A stretch of 38,747 nucleotides of DNA from Bdellovibrionales bacterium (lineage in GTDB: Bacteria; Bdellovibrionota; Bdellovibrionia; Bdellovibrionales; UBA1609), in the NCBI GenBank assembly GCA_028819545.1, contig JAPPLG010000032.1:28946-67692 (forward strand), read 5' to 3'. Each line of letters begins with the position of its first letter. Positions within the stretch are counted from its first letter, which is position 1. Made by a program: the position numbers and the translations under genes. The notes under the pieces are model-generated. The model saw only the letters and a list, made by a program, of their open reading frames with translations, ran no database searches and was not told where the DNA came from. Of this stretch, positions 14,077 through 23,962 are shown one piece after another.

Positions 14077-16172
14077 TGTTTATCTTAAAACTCACATATA
14101 AAGGGACTCCCCCTATTGAATACCTTCTTACAGAAGATCGCGATTTATGGGTTGGAAGAAATAAAAAGAATTTTATTGTTCTAAAAGCATCTTACGGCAT
14201 CTCCAGAGAACATTTAAAAATCTCTAAATCTGATGATGAATCATGGAAGGTTGAATGTGTTTCCAAATTAGGGGGGTTGCTGTTCAAAGGCAAACAAGTT
14301 TCTGAATGCCACATCAAAACCGGAGACACTTTTTCTCTCCAGGATTATCATTTTGAGTTAATTCCTAAACCTGCTGATGCACAGCCTGTATACTCTCAGG
14401 ACAATACTGAAAATCAACCCATAGATGAGCTGAAAGAAAAAGAATCTACTGAAGAAGAAAAACCACAGGAAAAATCAGAAGAATCCTTATCTTTGGAAAA
14501 AGATGAACAAGAAACACCAGAAGAACCTTCGGAAGATCCTTTTGAAAAAAGTCGATTGAGTACCTTTGAAGAGGCCAGCTCAGAACCCTCTATGATGACA
14601 GAAGCGGCCACTGTCATGACTACTTTGCAAAACCAACTCAAACCTTATTTAGTTATTTCTCTTTCTGAAGATGAGGAAGATCAAACAGCCGCTTTAGAAC
14701 ATGGAGATAAATGGGTTGTAGGAAGAGATCCTTCCTGTGACATTTGCGTAGAAGATATTAATATCAGCCGTCAGCATTTTTACATTACCAAAAAAGATTC
14801 TCAATATTTTATCACAGACCTTGGAAGCTCCAACGGCACCTATGTGGACGACAAGCTCCTAAAACCCAATGAGCCTTTTCTCTTAAAAAGCGGTGCTGTA
14901 ATTTCAGTTTTAGAAATTGAAATGTACTTTGAGGTGAGAAATCCAAAAATTGAAAAAAAGATAAGCAATTTACCAGCCCTTGCTGATGAAAATATTTCTC
15001 CTCCTCCCCAAAATGATCCAGATCATCTGCCTTTAGTTTCTGACGCCCCTCCACCTGCAATCCATCAACCCACTCCAAACGTTATCATGAGCGATACGAT
15101 CATTACACCTATTCCCCCTTCCCAGTCTTCAAGTAAAAAAAGAATTTTTCTTATCATAGCTGTATTGGCGGTTGTTGGAGCCGGACTCTTTTTCTCTCAA
15201 GAAAATAAAAACAATGAAAAAGAACAAGCAGAAACGTCAGACTCTTCTGATCCCTTTAGAGTTTTAGACCCTGAAACTCAGGGACAAGTTAAAGACTTAT
15301 ATGCATTAGCAGAACAACAATATCACATGAAAAAGTTTGAATTGTGTTATCAAACTTTAGAAAAAATGCACGCCCTTGTTCCCTATTACGATCAGTCAAA
15401 GTCCCTTATTATAACCTGCCAAAATGGAGCAGAAAGCGTGAGAATGCAAAAAGAATTGGAAGTCTCAAGACGCAAAGAACAAGAAAATAAAAAAGCAATG
15501 AGTGAAAATATTGAGTTTTGCAAATCCAAGTTTGATACTTTTGAAAGCATGGGTGAGCTGACAGAATGCCTGCATAAGGCCAGAACCATAGACCCTGAAA
15601 ACTCTGAAATAGCCTTCCTTATCTCCAAGTTTGAAACTAAAGAAATGCTTACAGAAGAAAGGCGTCTGGCTCGTATAGCCCAAAAAAGAAGAGTTGATGT
15701 TTTACTTAATGAATACAATAAAGTAAAAGAATTAAAAGAACAAAATAACCTGCTGAAAGCTATTCCTGCTTACAAGAAATTCTTATCAAAAAAACACCCT
15801 TCCGAAATTGCAGAAACCATTCAAACTGCTCAAGAGGAATTAACTGCCATGGAAGAAGAAGTGAATTCAAAGACCCAATCCTTATTGGACAACTGCCAGC
15901 AACTTATAGATGCCAAAAATTACAAAGAAGCGTATATTGTCTGCCAAAAAGTTTTCACAGTTGCTCCGGCTCATTCTACAGCTTCAACCCATATACAAAC
16001 TGCTGTAGAAGCTATTAATGAATCCCTCAAGCCTCTTTATAACGAAAGTGTATTGAATGAAAGTTTGGGTCAAATTGAGATTGCAAAAAAACAATGGCAG
16101 TCAATTATGGACCAGGATATTCCCAATGGAGAATATTACACTAAAGCTGAAAAAAAATTAAGCAAATATTGA
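14076..16172 (+). CDS. Double FHA-domain membrane protein with TPR region
   Basis: A 698-residue protein with two FHA domains: one at 1-95 (WVGRNK, GISREHLKI; no SNGT) and a canonical one at about 190-288 (VVGRDPSCDI, ISRQHFYI, GSSNGTYVDD). Between them is a strongly acidic Glu/Ser/Pro linker (115-175). A Pro-rich stretch, one membrane segment (356-373) and a C-terminal helical region with TPR-like repeats (about 390-698) follow. If the N-terminus is cytoplasmic, the TPR part is periplasmic. It is the last gene of the five-gene operon. Confidence 0.88.
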   Translation: MFILKLTYKGTPPIEYLLTEDRDLWVGRNKKNFIVLKASYGISREHLKISKSDDESWKVECVSKLGGLLFKGKQVSECHIKTGDTFSLQDYHFELIPKPADAQPVYSQDNTENQPIDELKEKESTEEEKPQEKSEESLSLEKDEQETPEEPSEDPFEKSRLSTFEEASSEPSMMTEAATVMTTLQNQLKPYLVISLSEDEEDQTAALEHGDKWVVGRDPSCDICVEDINISRQHFYITKKDSQYFITDLGSSNGTYVDDKLLKPNEPFLLKSGAVISVLEIEMYFEVRNPKIEKKISNLPALADENISPPPQNDPDHLPLVSDAPPPAIHQPTPNVIMSDTIITPIPPSQSSSKKRIFLIIAVLAVVGAGLFFSQENKNNEKEQAETSDSSDPFRVLDPETQGQVKDLYALAEQQYHMKKFELCYQTLEKMHALVPYYDQSKSLIITCQNGAESVRMQKELEVSRRKEQENKKAMSENIEFCKSKFDTFESMGELTECLHKARTIDPENSEIAFLISKFETKEMLTEERRLARIAQKRRVDVLLNEYNKVKELKEQNNLLKAIPAYKKFLSKKHPSEIAETIQTAQEELTAMEEEVNSKTQSLLDNCQQLIDAKNYKEAYIVCQKVFTVAPAHSTASTHIQTAVEAINESLKPLYNESVLNESLGQIEIAKKQWQSIMDQDIPNGEYYTKAEKKLSKY

Positions 16173-16185
16173 TTTTTTTCTCTTT

Positions 16186-16200
16186 ATAATTGTCAATTAT
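16186..16200. promoter_or_regulatory. Short palindrome upstream of speA
   Basis: ATAATTG-T-CAATTAT is a perfect inverted repeat with one central base, 50 bases upstream of the speA start. It could be an operator or a weak hairpin at the end of the FHA operon; no T run follows it. Confidence 0.25.
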
Positions 16201-16249
16201 CAAAAATATTGGTAAGTGCAAACCCTTGCTTTCTTAAAGGGTGCTGTCA

Positions 16250-18166
16250 ATGAAAACAAAATGGAATACTGATCTAAGTAAAAAACTTTACGGCACTTCA
16301 GTGTGGAGCGGACAATATTTTAATATCAATAAAAAAGGTCATATTGAAGTCACTCCTTTTGGGCATAAAGGGCACAAAGTGGATCTCTACGAAATTGTAA
16401 AGGACTTCACACAAAGACAAATCCGACTTCCTGTACTGGTGCGTTTTTCAGATATTATCAAATCTCAAATTGATTCTATTCATGCCTGTTTTGCCAAGGC
16501 CATCAAAGATCATGATTATAAAGGAAAATACCATAGTGTTTTCCCTGTGAAAGTGAATCAACAAAGCCACGTTGTACAAGATATTGTACGATCCGGTCAG
16601 GGGGTCCACTTAGGGCTGGAGGTGGGAAGCAAACCTGAACTCCTGATCGCTCTTTCTCTTATTTCCAATAAAGAAAGCCTGATCATATGCAACGGGTTTA
16701 AAGACAAGCCTTATATTGAAATGGCTTTAATGTTTCAAAAATCAGGAAGAAATTTATTTATTGTTATTGAACGAATGAAAGAGCTTCAAATTGTTTTAGA
16801 AACAGCTAAAAAACTAAAAGTCACACCTCAAATTGGATTTCGACTCAAACTGCATACTCAATCAACAGGAAAATGGCTGAATAGTTCTGGCTCCAAATCC
16901 AAATTCGGATTGACAACAACAGAAATTATTGAGGGAGCAAAAATACTTAAAGAATTTAATGCACAGGAAAGTTTAAAACTACTGCACTTCCACATTGGTT
17001 CTCAAATTACTTCTATTCACCCTATTAAATCCGCTATTAAAGAAGCCGCCCGCATTTTGTGTGAACTGCATCACCTGGGCTTTAATGTGCAATATATGGA
17101 TGTGGGAGGAGGACTCGGTATTGACTACGACGGTTCCAGCCAAAGTGACAGCTCCACCAATTACGATGCACAGGAATACGCAAATGATATTGTTTTCCAA
17201 TTACAAAGCACTTGTGATGAAAAAAATATCCCTCATCCTGATATTGTGACAGAATCCGGAAGATTTTTAGTTGCCCATAGCTCACTTCTAATATTTAACG
17301 TTGTGGATTCTCATTTGGTGGATCAAGACAGACCAAAAGAACTGCAAATTGAAAAAGGGGATCATCCTTTTGTTTGTGACTTATTTGAAATTTACAATAA
17401 TCTGCATCGAACTTCTGTGAATGAATCTTTTAATGATTTGGTGGAAAAGAAAAAAGACATTCATCAGCTATTTTCATACGGTGTTCTTAATTTACATCAA
17501 GCGGCTAAAGCGGAACAAATCTATTGGATGGCTTGTGTAAAATTAAAAAAAATGGCTGAGGGCAAAGAAGACGATGAAGATATTTTCCAATACCTAACCT
17601 CTGCTTTAACAGACACTTATTTTTGTAATTTCTCTATCTTTCAAAGTTTACCGGACTCCTGGGCCCTGGAGCACACTTTTCCTGTTATGCCCATTCACCG
17701 ACTGAAAGAAGAGCCGGACCGCTACGCCCGTCTGGTGGATTTGACTTGTGATTCAGACGGCACTGTTCATCAATTCATGAATTACGAAGATTGGACTACT
17801 CAAAAACACTTAAGAGTTCATTCATTAAAAAATAGCCAGCCTTATTTCATGGCGGCTTTTTTAATTGGAGCTTATCAGGAAATTTTAGGAGATCTGCACA
17901 ACCTCTTTGGAGATACAGAAGCCGTTCATATTTCTATTCTTGGAGACGGACGTTATTCTATTGATCACCGTGTGGAGGGAGATAATATTTATGATGTTTT
18001 GAAATACGTCCAGTACCATCGAAAAGATCTTATGAATCAGATCCATGTTTCTACTGAAGAGGGAATCCGAAACGGCTCTTTGTCCAGAAAAGAAGCTGGC
18101 ATTTTGCTCAAACAATTTGAAAAAAGCCTATCCAGCTATACTTACCTCTCTGAACTTAGGGCTTAA
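16250..18166 (+). CDS. speA: Biosynthetic arginine decarboxylase
   Basis: A PLP-dependent fold III arginine decarboxylase making agmatine for putrescine and spermidine synthesis, 638 residues as in E. coli SpeA. The PLP lysine is K101 in YHSVFPVKVNQ, the phosphate-binding Gly loop is in MDVGGGLGIDYDG, and the C-terminal catalytic Cys is C500 in LTCDSDGTVHQF. The open frame begins at a GTG (16241), but AAAGGGTG overlaps that codon and is spaced eight bases from the ATG at 16250, so ATG is preferred. No speB or speE is adjacent. Confidence 0.96.
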   Translation: MKTKWNTDLSKKLYGTSVWSGQYFNINKKGHIEVTPFGHKGHKVDLYEIVKDFTQRQIRLPVLVRFSDIIKSQIDSIHACFAKAIKDHDYKGKYHSVFPVKVNQQSHVVQDIVRSGQGVHLGLEVGSKPELLIALSLISNKESLIICNGFKDKPYIEMALMFQKSGRNLFIVIERMKELQIVLETAKKLKVTPQIGFRLKLHTQSTGKWLNSSGSKSKFGLTTTEIIEGAKILKEFNAQESLKLLHFHIGSQITSIHPIKSAIKEAARILCELHHLGFNVQYMDVGGGLGIDYDGSSQSDSSTNYDAQEYANDIVFQLQSTCDEKNIPHPDIVTESGRFLVAHSSLLIFNVVDSHLVDQDRPKELQIEKGDHPFVCDLFEIYNNLHRTSVNESFNDLVEKKKDIHQLFSYGVLNLHQAAKAEQIYWMACVKLKKMAEGKEDDEDIFQYLTSALTDTYFCNFSIFQSLPDSWALEHTFPVMPIHRLKEEPDRYARLVDLTCDSDGTVHQFMNYEDWTTQKHLRVHSLKNSQPYFMAAFLIGAYQEILGDLHNLFGDTEAVHISILGDGRYSIDHRVEGDNIYDVLKYVQYHRKDLMNQIHVSTEEGIRNGSLSRKEAGILLKQFEKSLSSYTYLSELRA

Positions 18167-18212
18167 TTCCTTATTTATTGCCAATATAGAAAATAACTTC
18201 TAGGATTGAAGT

Positions 18213-19466
18213 ATGGAAATAATTATTGTTGGTTTGGCCGCTCTCTTTTTCCTCGGGCATGCTCTGAGCTGGTTTTTTATGAAAACCAAAGTTCCAGATC
18301 TTCTCATTTTGACTATACTTGGTTTTGTTGCAGGCCCTTATGGACTAGGGTGGATCAACGCCTCTGATTTTGGCGAGGTGGGCCCTGTCCTTTCTACTGT
18401 GGCTTTGATTGTAATTCTCTATGAAGGAGGTCTGCATCTTAGCATGCAGGATTTGATTCGATCCAGTTCTTCTGCCTTGATTTTATCTTTACTGTCTTTT
18501 GCATCTATCGTTGCAGTAGCTACATTTGTACTCAAACCTTTCTTGCCTTTCAACTTGGCCCTTTTGACAGGAGTGGGAATTGGAAGCACCTCTTCAGCAA
18601 TCGTGATCCCTATGGTGAAATTTTTATCTATCAACAAAAATACAAAAACTGTTTTATCTTTGGAGTCTGCATTCACAGATGTTTTAACCATTATTATCTT
18701 TTTAAGTGTCCTGGATAGTATTCATTCCAAACAATATGATGTGACTCAATTTGTGCTTGGGCTGGGATCTACACCTCTTATTTCGGTGGGAATTGGAATA
18801 GGAGCAGGTTTGCTTTGGGCTATGGTTAAAAAGTTTTGGAAAAATGTAGATCAATTATCTTTTTCAGGGGAAGCCTGGTCCCTTCTGACCTATGGAGCTA
18901 CAGAATTTTTACAATTTAACGGCGCCATTAGTGTTTTGGCTTTAGGCTTTACCTTATCTAATGTGAACTTACTGCCTTCAGCCTTTAGACATATTTTCAG
19001 TACAGAAGTTTCTCAAAAAGAGCTTTCTCTTCTGAGCACCATTACTTTTTTACTAAGAACTTTCTTCTTTATTTACCTGGGGCTGTTGATTCAATTCACC
19101 AGCATCTCCATGTTCCTCATAGCCTTATTACTTTGTGCTTTAATATTTGTTACCCGGTATGTGACAGCTCGCTTGATTTTAAGACGGTCGCTTTATCCAC
19201 GTCTTGATGCCATGACTGTTGTGGCAATGGGGCCGAGGGGGCTTGCTTGTGCAGTATTAGCAACACTGCCTTTGCAAAAAGGAATTGAAGGTGGAGATTT
19301 TATTCAAAATCTGATTTTCTCAATTATTCCTTTATCTATTTTGTTCACATCTATTTTTGTCAGCTTATCTGAAAAAGAAGGCTTTAGAAGCAAACTCAGC
19401 TCTTTGTTTAAAAAATATGACGAACAATCTGCTTCACCCCCTACAGAACCCTCAACTCTAGGATAG
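18213..19466 (+). CDS. Cation:proton antiporter (CPA2, KefB-like membrane part)
   Basis: A 417-residue integral membrane protein with about twelve hydrophobic segments. It matches the Na+/H+ exchanger (CPA2) domain: VPDLLILTILGFVAGP, LFEGGL-like ILYEGGLHL, GIGSTSSAIVIPM and the ESAFTD segment carrying the conserved acidic residue. The C-terminus ends in a short polar tail without the TrkA-N domain found in KefB/KefC. It probably exchanges K+ or Na+ for H+ across the inner membrane. AGGATTGAAGT precedes the ATG. It is followed by convergent leuS. Confidence 0.93.
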   Translation: MEIIIVGLAALFFLGHALSWFFMKTKVPDLLILTILGFVAGPYGLGWINASDFGEVGPVLSTVALIVILYEGGLHLSMQDLIRSSSSALILSLLSFASIVAVATFVLKPFLPFNLALLTGVGIGSTSSAIVIPMVKFLSINKNTKTVLSLESAFTDVLTIIIFLSVLDSIHSKQYDVTQFVLGLGSTPLISVGIGIGAGLLWAMVKKFWKNVDQLSFSGEAWSLLTYGATEFLQFNGAISVLALGFTLSNVNLLPSAFRHIFSTEVSQKELSLLSTITFLLRTFFFIYLGLLIQFTSISMFLIALLLCALIFVTRYVTARLILRRSLYPRLDAMTVVAMGPRGLACAVLATLPLQKGIEGGDFIQNLIFSIIPLSILFTSIFVSLSEKEGFRSKLSSLFKKYDEQSASPPTEPSTLG

Positions 19467-19542
19467 ATACTTTGTCTTGCTCAGAATGACGTATATGCAA
19501 AGGTGACGTGTTCTGGCGTCTTGTGTTTTTACAAATGTGATA

Positions 19543-21954
19543 CTATTGACAGACAATATTGAGAATGCGTCCGGGTTTGTAAATGACTTGTTTGATCTGA
19601 GATGATTTGAGAATCTTCTCTATCTTTTCCGACTTCTTAGCTAAAGCCAAAGCTTCCTGTTCATCCGCCGTTTGAGAAATATCAATAGTGCTTCGCACTT
19701 TTCCATTGATCTGAACTCCCATAGTCACAATATTTTTTTGAACCATCTGTGGATCAAAAACCGGCCAGGGAGCTAGTGAAACTAAAGTTTTTTCTCCAAA
19801 TCGAGACCAAATCTCTTCACTAATATGAGGAGCAAAGGGCTGAAGTAATTGAACTAAAGTTTTAAGAATTTTGTGGTTTCTGGATTTTTTTAAATACATT
19901 TCATTGACTAAAATCATCATAGCACTAATTGCTGTATTAAAACTCATCTTTTCTATGTCTTCAGTCACCTTCTGAATAGTTTGATGAAGTAAAATATTTA
20001 ATTCTTTAGGCACTTCTTCCTTTTCTGTAATCAAATTATTTTTCTCATCAAAACAAAGCCGCCATAAGCGATCCAGAAAACGTCTGCATCCATCTATACC
20101 CTTATCCGCCCAAGGTTTGTCTTTTTCAAAAGGACCTAAAAAGGCAATATATAAACGAATAGCATCTGCTCCATATTTTTCCCGAATATCATCCGGATTG
20201 ACAGTATTTCCTCTGGACTTGGACATACGAAAACCATCCGCACCCAAGATAGAACCCTGATGCACCAGTTTTTGAAAAGGCTCTTTATGAGAAACCCAAC
20301 CGGCATCATAAAGAACTTTCTGCCAAAAACGAGAATAAAACAGGTGACTGACTGTATGTTCCGGCCCTCCGACATATAAATCCACAGGCATCCAATACTT
20401 TTGCGCTGAAAAACTAAAAGGCTCTTTTGTATTATGAGGATCTGTATATCTTAAAAAATACCAGGCCGAAGCCGCAGTCCCCGGCATAGTGTCTGTTTCT
20501 CTTCTTAATTTATTTCCTTTTGAATCCGTATATTCCACAAAATTTTTGACACGAGCTAAAGGAGGCTCTCCTTTTTCTGAAGGCTCATAGTGAGCTGTTT
20601 CAGGTAAAGTCACTGGAAGCTCTTCCACTGCCTGAGGTTTTTCGTTCAAATACGCTATAGGAAAAGGCTCACCCCAATAGCGCTGGCGGCTGAAAATCCA
20701 ATCCCGGAGTTTATATTGCACTTTTGGCACACCCAGTTTTTTTTCTTTAATATAATCATTCATTTTTTGAATAGCTTGTTTAGTGGAAAGTCCATTCAAA
20801 AATTCAGAGTTGCATGATACACCTTCTTCTACAAAAGGCAAAGAGTCAGCACCCTCTTTGCTATTCTCTGCACGAACAACAACTTTTATAGGCAGATTAA
20901 ATTTTTTTGCAAAAATAAAGTCTCTTTCATCATGTGCAGGCACCGACATAATAGCGCCTGTGCCGTATTCCATAAGAACATAGTCCGCTATCCAAATTGG
21001 AATCTCTTCCCCGTTTAAAGGGTGAACGGCATAGCTTCCTGAAAAAACTCCTGTGGAAGAAAGATTTTGTTGTTTCTCAACAGCACTCATGGATTGGCAT
21101 TTCTTTTGATACTTTACAATTTCTGAAAACTCTTTATTGCCAGAAAACTCCTCTCGAATCAAAGGATGTTCCGGAGATAGAACCATAAAAGTGGATCCAA
21201 ACAGAGTGTCCGGACGGGTTGTAAAGATTGAAATTTTGTTTTTTGAATTTTTAATAGGAAACTCCATGAGCAGGCCATAGCTTTTTCCAATCCAGTTTTT
21301 CTGGCCTTCCACTGTTCTTTGCGGCCAATTGACATCTTTCAAGTCATTTAACAAACGATCCGCATAAGCTGTGATCTTCAAAATCCATTGCTGAATATAT
21401 TTTTGAACAACAGGATAACCGCCTCTTTCACTTTTTCCATTCACAACTTCTTCATTTGCCAAAGTGGTGCGAAGAGCAGGACACCAGTTGACAGGAGCTT
21501 CTTTCTTATAAGCCAATCCTCTTTTAAACAGTAAAAGAAATATTTTTTGCGTCCATTTATAATAGTCCGGATCACAAGTGCAAATTTCACGGCTCCAATC
21601 AAAACTATACCCAAAGGACTTCAACTGCCTTTTGAAATTTTTAATGGCTTTCATCGTGGTTTCAGCAGGATGCACCCCTGTTTGAATGGCATATTGTTCT
21701 GCAGGAAGGCCAAAAGCATCATAGCCTATAGGATGTAAGACATTAAAACCGCAAGCTCTCTTATATCTGGAAACAATTTCTGTCGGAGTGTAAGAAGCCA
21801 AGTGGCCCACATGCAGACCCGCTCCTGAAGGATAGGGAAACATATCCAGCGCATAAAATTTCTTTTTATTTGGATCAATTTTAACTTCAAAGCTCCGAGA
21901 GTTTTCCCATTCAGCCTGCCATTTTTTTTCTATTTTATTATGATCAAAAGACAT
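19543..21954 (-). CDS. leuS: Leucyl-tRNA synthetase
   Basis: An 803-residue class I synthetase charging tRNA-Leu. The HIGH motif is HVGH (48-51) in YPSGAGLHVGHLASY, and the KMSKS loop is RMSKS near residue 575. The CP1 editing domain has TTRPDTLFGSTF and GTGAIMSVPAHDERDF with the editing Asp. The anticodon-binding helical domain and the C-terminal VQINGKVRSTIDI domain are present. Length is that of the shorter bacterial forms. GAGGA sits seven bases before the ATG. Monocistronic, divergent from the ExbB-like gene. Confidence 0.98.
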   Translation of the reverse strand: MSFDHNKIEKKWQAEWENSRSFEVKIDPNKKKFYALDMFPYPSGAGLHVGHLASYTPTEIVSRYKRACGFNVLHPIGYDAFGLPAEQYAIQTGVHPAETTMKAIKNFKRQLKSFGYSFDWSREICTCDPDYYKWTQKIFLLLFKRGLAYKKEAPVNWCPALRTTLANEEVVNGKSERGGYPVVQKYIQQWILKITAYADRLLNDLKDVNWPQRTVEGQKNWIGKSYGLLMEFPIKNSKNKISIFTTRPDTLFGSTFMVLSPEHPLIREEFSGNKEFSEIVKYQKKCQSMSAVEKQQNLSSTGVFSGSYAVHPLNGEEIPIWIADYVLMEYGTGAIMSVPAHDERDFIFAKKFNLPIKVVVRAENSKEGADSLPFVEEGVSCNSEFLNGLSTKQAIQKMNDYIKEKKLGVPKVQYKLRDWIFSRQRYWGEPFPIAYLNEKPQAVEELPVTLPETAHYEPSEKGEPPLARVKNFVEYTDSKGNKLRRETDTMPGTAASAWYFLRYTDPHNTKEPFSFSAQKYWMPVDLYVGGPEHTVSHLFYSRFWQKVLYDAGWVSHKEPFQKLVHQGSILGADGFRMSKSRGNTVNPDDIREKYGADAIRLYIAFLGPFEKDKPWADKGIDGCRRFLDRLWRLCFDEKNNLITEKEEVPKELNILLHQTIQKVTEDIEKMSFNTAISAMMILVNEMYLKKSRNHKILKTLVQLLQPFAPHISEEIWSRFGEKTLVSLAPWPVFDPQMVQKNIVTMGVQINGKVRSTIDISQTADEQEALALAKKSEKIEKILKSSQIKQVIYKPGRILNIVCQ

Positions 21955-22095
21955 TCTTTGTCCTCAAATAAAAACAAAGATATCCATAGACCATCAGAGA
22001 ATGTCAAGATCTATTACAGCTCACCTATAGGTAGATCTCTTTTAAGTAAAATAAAATTTTACAAAAGAAAGTTTGTCTGCTAGCTTAGTGCCGAT

Positions 22096-22779
22096 ATGTT
22101 CACACATCAGTTTTTTATTGTTTCCCAGATTGGCCACGAAGCTACACTATGGGTTTTATTTATACTGAGTGTCTTGAGTATAGCTGTTTTATTGGAAAGA
22201 TTTTTTCTTCTCCGTCAGTGGAAAAAATCCTCCAGCTCAGCCTGTAAAGATATTAGACAAGCTATTGAAAATGGAAAGCCCGAATGGATTAAAAATGTTC
22301 ATCTGGCATTCGAAAATATAGATCAAAATGCAGGAACTCAATTCTTAAATCTTTATTTTGAAAAAAAACCTCACATGATTCCACAGGTTTTTCGCTCTTT
22401 TATTTCCTCTCAAAAAGCTCAACTGGAAGCCCATCTAAATATTCTAGCCACCATTGGATCTAATGCTCCTTTCATTGGTCTTTTGGGAACTATCTTTGGG
22501 GTGATAGAAGCTTTTAATGCTCTGGGGACCTCTGCAGGTTCAGCCACTCCTATTGTGATGTTGGGTATTGCCAAGGCCTTGTTAGCTACAGCTGTGGGCT
22601 TGCTTGTCGCTATCCCCGCTATTGTGGCTTATAACTACTTAAGAAAACAAGTTCGAACGATTTTACAAAATCTGGAGAATATAGAAGGGGGATATCAACT
22701 TTACCTGCAATCCCTGAAACATGAAACAAAGGGCTCTCCGGAAGAAAACCAAAAACCGGCAGGACATTTTGTGAGCTAA
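22096..22779 (+). CDS. MotA/TolQ/ExbB proton channel family protein
   Basis: A 227-residue protein with the three membrane segments of the family: about 14-36, 112-138 and 150-178. The family signature is IGSNAPFIGLLGTIFGVIEA and GIAKALLATAVGLLVAIPAI. With the ExbD/TolR-like protein six bases downstream it would form a proton-driven inner-membrane motor energising outer-membrane transport or envelope constriction. No TonB, TolA, TolB or Pal gene is adjacent, so ExbB or TolQ identity cannot be decided. Confidence 0.95.
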   Translation: MFTHQFFIVSQIGHEATLWVLFILSVLSIAVLLERFFLLRQWKKSSSSACKDIRQAIENGKPEWIKNVHLAFENIDQNAGTQFLNLYFEKKPHMIPQVFRSFISSQKAQLEAHLNILATIGSNAPFIGLLGTIFGVIEAFNALGTSAGSATPIVMLGIAKALLATAVGLLVAIPAIVAYNYLRKQVRTILQNLENIEGGYQLYLQSLKHETKGSPEENQKPAGHFVS

Positions 22780-22785
22780 AAAACA

Positions 22786-23202
22786 ATGTCTGATATTTAT
22801 TCTGACACTTATAATGAAGAGCCTATCGCTGAAATCAATATCATTCCTTTTGTTGATATTATTTTAGTTGTGCTTATTATTTTTATGATCACAGCCCCTC
22901 AACTTATTCGAGAAGGGTTTTCCGTCACTCTTCCCAAGGCTATATCGGGTGCAGAAGAAATTTCACCATCTGTGAAGTTCAAAATCGAAGTGACCAACAC
23001 AGGAGATATTCTACTGGATGGAAACCTTATGTCTTTAAATAATCTTTCTTTATACGCAAGAAAATTATTGGAAACAGGATCTGTTGAATCCCGACTGATT
23101 ATTTCAGCAGATGTCAGCGTTTCACACGGCCGTGTTATGGAAATTATAGATGTTATGAAACGCTCAGGTATTCAACAATTTACTTTTGCTGTTCAACCCT
23201 AG
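22786..23202 (+). CDS. ExbD/TolR family biopolymer transport protein
   Basis: A 138-residue single-pass protein: cytoplasmic N-terminus with INIIPFVDIILVVLIIFMIT, whose membrane segment carries the conserved Asp (D24) needed for proton use, then a periplasmic domain ending VMEIIDVMKRSGIQQFTFAV. It partners the ExbB-like protein upstream. The last 23 bases overlap the convergent hydrolase gene. Confidence 0.95.
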   Translation: MSDIYSDTYNEEPIAEINIIPFVDIILVVLIIFMITAPQLIREGFSVTLPKAISGAEEISPSVKFKIEVTNTGDILLDGNLMSLNNLSLYARKLLETGSVESRLIISADVSVSHGRVMEIIDVMKRSGIQQFTFAVQP

Positions 23203-23962
23203 GGGTGCTGTATTTTATTAAAAACTGTTTAAGAGTTTTTTGATAAAAATCAGCTTGAAATTTCATCCCTTGAAGATGCTTTACTTCCGGAATTAAGACA
23301 GTAGTCAGGTCCAATTGAGAGTGTAACTTTAAAACTTTATTAATAGAATCCGGAGGCACTAGTACATCTTTTTCTGCCCGAAAACTAAGCACAGGCAAAC
23401 CCACAGGCCATTTTCTTAAAGCAGAATGAATTTTTAATTTCAATATAAAAAAACCACAAAATAAAATCCAAAGAAGTACTGCCATACCTCTAAGCAGAGG
23501 ATTTTTAACAGGCTCCTGGTAAGACTGATACCGCCATGAGTTTTCCAAAATACTTGAAAAGGGTCCGCCGTCAAAAATAATACCTGTCACATTTGATACT
23601 TTTGAAAAAATCTGAGTCATCACATTACAGCCGAATGAAAAACCAAATAGTATTTTTTTTTCGTTTTCAAAATAAGACAAAACATCTAAAATTTGTCGAC
23701 TCCATCTGGAAAGAAGAGGTGTGAAATATGTCCTTGGATTTTTTAATAGAGCACGAGACCCTGTAAAGGGTTGAGGAAATAAATTAAAAACAAAAGCTCT
23801 AAAACCTAATTCATTGACAAACTGAACATGTCTTTTCAATTGTTTTTTATGCCCCCCATACCAATGTATAAAAATGATAACTTCCTCAAACTTTTTTTCT
23901 TTAGGGTTAAAGATTTCTCCTTCATGAGGAAAAGAATTTAAAGAGGGGTTTTCATGATTCAT
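23180..23962 (-). CDS. Alpha/beta hydrolase family protein
   Basis: About 260 residues from Met at 23962 (MNHENPSL); the open frame reaches 23992 but the extra ten residues only overlap the methyltransferase gene. The alpha/beta hydrolase fold is seen in EVIIFIHWYGG (oxyanion loop), the nucleophile elbow LFGFSFGCN (Ser), FRAEKDVLVPP (Asp) and EVKHLQGMKF (His). A hydrophobic stretch (GMAVLLWILFCGFFILKL) in the cap region may touch the membrane. Substrate unknown. The start overlaps the methyltransferase stop by 11 bases, so the pair is probably cotranslated. Confidence 0.85.
   Translation of the reverse strand: MNHENPSLNSFPHEGEIFNPKEKKFEEVIIFIHWYGGHKKQLKRHVQFVNELGFRAFVFNLFPQPFTGSRALLKNPRTYFTPLLSRWSRQILDVLSYFENEKKILFGFSFGCNVMTQIFSKVSNVTGIIFDGGPFSSILENSWRYQSYQEPVKNPLLRGMAVLLWILFCGFFILKLKIHSALRKWPVGLPVLSFRAEKDVLVPPDSINKVLKLHSQLDLTTVLIPEVKHLQGMKFQADFYQKTLKQFLIKYSTPRVEQQK

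Noticed and set aside
10244-16172. The FHA cluster as part of a type VI secretion system
   Set aside because: No VipA, VipB, Hcp, VgrG, ClpV or TssJKLM genes are present; TadC and DUF192 point to a Tad-linked cluster.
22023-22032. ACCTATAGGT palindrome between leuS and the ExbB-like gene
   Set aside because: Perfect but short and single; chance is a sufficient explanation.
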